The position numbers and the translations under genes were made by a program. From positions 1-8,633 of the forward strand of contig JAICKM010000267.1 of assembly GCA_025927935.1 (NCBI GenBank): a DNA stretch of 8,633 nt. Reading direction: 5' to 3'. A model generated the notes under the pieces. It was not told the origin of the DNA and did no database searches. It saw nothing but the letters and a program-made list of their open reading frames with translations. The DNA comes from Chloroflexia bacterium. Lineage in GTDB: Bacteria > Chloroflexota > Chloroflexia > QHBQ01 > JADMIH01. This document shows, piece by piece, positions 6,578-8,633 of the stretch (position 1 is the stretch's first letter; the number at the start of each line of letters is the position of its first letter).

Positions 6578-8633
6578 CTATTCTACCCTAGCCCCGCCGG
6601 GGCGCCGGGATGCCGCGTCCTCTCCGCCGTCATCCGCGGGCGGTATGCTGATGAGACCCGTAGTGCCGTTGACCGTGATACGGCTGCCGGTCGCGATGTG
6701 GCGCGTCGCCTGGGGCACGCCCACGACCGCGGGCAAGCCATACTCGCGGGCGACAATCGCGCCGTGGGACATCACCCCGCCGGTTTCCACCACCAGCCCC
6801 CCAGCGATCAAGAAGAGCGGCGTCCAGCCGGGATCCGTCGCCGGGGCGATCAGGATCTCGCCCGGCTCCAGGTGCGCGGCGTGGGGATCGTAGATTACCC
6901 GCGCGGGCGCCGTGACGACACCAGGGGAGGCCGGTGTGCCCCGCAGCATGTCTGGCCCCCCGGCGGTGCTCTCCTGTGCGGCCGCAGGTTCGGTGCCGTC
7001 GGAGAGCAACACAAGCGGCACATGGCGGCGCGAAAGTTCGCGATCAAACGCGTCCCGGCGCACGTGCACCGTGGCCCGCAGATCCGTCCCAGCCAGCGCG
7101 GTATGTACTTCGGGGAATGTCAGGAAGAACACATCGTCGGCCTGCGCCAGACGCCCGGCGCGGACCAGTGCCTGACCCACCGGCTGCAGCAACACACGTA
7201 CCTGCGCCAGCAACAGCGCCAGGCAGAACCGGGGCACTTCCCGCTGCCCACCCAGGGCACGGGCGCGGCGCAGGCAGAAGCTCACCAGCACGCCCCGCAA
7301 CTGGCCCTGCCGGCGTGCCCGCGCGCTGAGCGTGCGCACCAGCGCCTCGGCTTCCTGGGCAGCGCGCCGGTATTGTGCGGCCGGCGTCTGAGCCGGATCG
7401 CGCAATGGGAGGAATCCGGCGAGCATGCTAAGCACATAGGTCGGGTCTTCGGCCCAACGCGGCATGCCCACGTCCAGTTCCGAGACACTGCGGTGGCCGT
7501 AGCGGGCCAGAAAGCCAGTCAGCCCGCGTTGCAGGAGCGCCGGCAGCCGGCCACGCCGGTAGTCCTCCGCGAGTTGCGTGGGCGGCGTCTCCTGGACCAG
7601 GCGCCGCACCGCCGGCGCGTTGCGGACCTGCGCGGCGAGGGCGTCGAGGGCCAGGGTCATTTCCGCAGTAATATCGCCCGGCAGGCCGCGTAGCACCATC
7701 TGGATCTCATCTTCGGTCGCCAGAGCGCCAAGGAGCTTGCGGGCCAGAGTCAGGAAGACCATACCGCCCACCATCGCGGGCGAGGCACCGGTCATCAGGC
7801 GGGGCAATTGGTCGCGCAGCAACCGCTCGGCGGCGGTGAGCCGTTCGCCGGACGTAGCGGCCGGGGGCAGGCGCCCGGCAGTACGCAAGTCGCGGATGAG
7901 CCGCCGCAGGCGCGCCCGGCTGCTGTGGGGCGCAACCAGCACACGGAGCAGCCACCAGGGCAGCCGCGTTCGCACGAGCAGCCCGCCGAGGCCACGCACC
8001 AGCGGACCAGGCGACGTGGGGCGATCTGCAATGCGCGGATCCATACTCAACTGGTCGAAGATGGCTGCCGCGTGGACCTCGGCTTCCGCCGTCATCTGCC
8101 GCAGGATGCGGCGCCCCAGCGGATTCCGCAACGCGCCGGTCACATCCAGGTAGATCCGTCCGGCCGCTTCCGTGATAGCGCCTGGACCGGCCAGCGCATC
8201 GGACGGCGGCGACCCGCAGAGCGCCGTCAGCGCGCCCGCCAGCACGCGCACGGCCGAGATGCCCAGCGGCGTGAAGGGCCGATAGGTGCCCTGCTGGATG
8301 TTGAACGACAGGTACACCCCCAACTCCCCCCCGGCGGGCGGGGCATCGGCGGGTAAGGGAAACAGCGTCGTGATCGGGCGCGTCTGCAGCAAGCTGACCC
8401 GACCCACGGTGTCTATAGCCCACTCGATATCCTGCGGGACTCCGCTTAGCGCCTCCACCCGTGCGCCCAGCGCGGCCAGCATCCGCACCTGGGCATCGGT
8501 GAGGCAGGCGTCTTGCGGCGCTGCATCCCGCGTCACCTGCTCCGTCCCGCCGCCCGCCCTCGGCTGGATGACGACCTGCTTACTTCCGGAGCGCCGCTCG
8601 ACGATGGCGCCGCTCGCTGCATCGACCACAAAG
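6578..8633 (-). CDS. PEP-synthase/rifampicin phosphotransferase-like enzyme, 5' end outside the window
   Basis: Belongs to the PEP-utilising enzyme superfamily, which moves a phosphate from ATP through a swivelling His domain to a substrate. The gene enters from the right edge; the GTG at 8629 is an internal Val, since the frame stays open past it (Phe codon before). Numbering from that codon: 1-88 is the end of the ATP-grasp (PPDK_N) domain, with QDIEWAID (E69) and LQTRPIT (Q82, R84) matching the metal and nucleotide residues of PPDK. Residues about 100-555 are a long central domain opening with an RPH/PigC-like SF..QQ..Y.PFTPLG stretch. Residues about 564-662 are the mobile domain, with GGVMSHGAIVAREYGLPAVVG giving the phospho-His H622 (codon 6764-6766). 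Ending in the His domain, with no PEP/pyruvate barrel after it, fits rifampicin phosphotransferase or PigC-like enzymes and not PEP synthase. About 200 N-terminal residues are missing. The substrate cannot be read from the sequence. It is convergent with the signalling genes and probably unrelated to them. Confidence 0.93.
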   Translation of the reverse strand, partial: FVVDAASGAIVERRSGSKQVVIQPRAGGGTEQVTRDAAPQDACLTDAQVRMLAALGARVEALSGVPQDIEWAIDTVGRVSLLQTRPITTLFPLPADAPPAGGELGVYLSFNIQQGTYRPFTPLGISAVRVLAGALTALCGSPPSDALAGPGAITEAAGRIYLDVTGALRNPLGRRILRQMTAEAEVHAAAIFDQLSMDPRIADRPTSPGPLVRGLGGLLVRTRLPWWLLRVLVAPHSSRARLRRLIRDLRTAGRLPPAATSGERLTAAERLLRDQLPRLMTGASPAMVGGMVFLTLARKLLGALATEDEIQMVLRGLPGDITAEMTLALDALAAQVRNAPAVRRLVQETPPTQLAEDYRRGRLPALLQRGLTGFLARYGHRSVSELDVGMPRWAEDPTYVLSMLAGFLPLRDPAQTPAAQYRRAAQEAEALVRTLSARARRQGQLRGVLVSFCLRRARALGGQREVPRFCLALLLAQVRVLLQPVGQALVRAGRLAQADDVFFLTFPEVHTALAGTDLRATVHVRRDAFDRELSRRHVPLVLLSDGTEPAAAQESTAGGPDMLRGTPASPGVVTAPARVIYDPHAAHLEPGEILIAPATDPGWTPLFLIAGGLVVETGGVMSHGAIVAREYGLPAVVGVPQATRHIATGSRITVNGTTGLISIPPADDGGEDAASRRPGGARVE

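Noticed and set aside
6506..7693. Long + strand open frame (395 codons) opposite the phosphotransferase gene
   Set aside because: It is fully antisense to a gene with clear PEP-utilising-enzyme motifs, its product is Arg/Gln/His-rich with no domain, and it starts inside the terminator stem. GC-rich third positions create such shadows.
8627..8629. GTG as the start of the - strand phosphotransferase
   Set aside because: The frame is open beyond it to the window edge, and the first residues (VVDAASGAIVERR) are the interior of a PPDK_N domain, not an N-terminus.
1..8633. Mobile elements, CRISPR arrays, tRNA/rRNA genes, phage or defence genes
   Set aside because: I looked for direct and inverted repeats, transposase motifs and tRNA-like folds on both strands and found none; the window is filled by four ordinary-looking genes.

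Overview
The window is about 8.6 kb of GC-rich bacterial DNA, almost entirely coding. It holds four protein genes: three head-to-tail signalling genes on the + strand and one convergent gene on the - strand that runs off the right edge. I see no RNA gene, CRISPR array, transposase, phage gene or attachment site. Multi-domain Ser/Thr kinases with TPR tails, GAF-PAS-cyclases and Ala/Pro/Thr-rich linkers would fit a Chloroflexota (Anaerolineae-like) bacterium. That is an impression from gene style, not a marker-based assignment; another GC-rich lineage is possible.

Layout. (1) 2-1747 (+): a single-pass membrane protein with a cytoplasmic acidic N-terminal region, a short helical stretch, a Thr-rich spacer and a beta-propeller-like outer domain. 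Its frame is still open at the left edge, so the N-terminus may be missing. (2) 1763-4666 (+): a PknB-type kinase with a complete set of catalytic residues, one membrane segment and about a dozen or more TPRs predicted to lie outside the membrane. (3) 4724-6481 (+): a soluble GAF-PAS-class III nucleotidyl cyclase with both metal Asp residues and the adenylyl-type Lys/Thr pair. (4) 6481-6578: a 96-bp convergent gap with a perfect 11-bp stem that probably terminates transcription. (5) 6578-8633 (-): the 3' part of a PEP-synthase-like phosphotransferase with rifampicin phosphotransferase (RPH)/PigC domain order: ATP-grasp end, a long central domain, and a C-terminal swivelling His domain.

How they may work together. 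The three + genes are separated by 15 and 57 bp and are probably co-transcribed. The first two share one topology: N-terminus inside, one membrane pass, repeat domain outside. This suggests an envelope-sensing pair feeding a cytoplasmic kinase, with cAMP production by the third gene as a parallel or downstream output. The link between kinase and cyclase is inferred from gene order only. The - strand phosphotransferase looks functionally separate. No clearly new system is proven here; the most promising leads are the kinase/propeller/cyclase cassette and the unknown substrate of the RPH-like enzyme.
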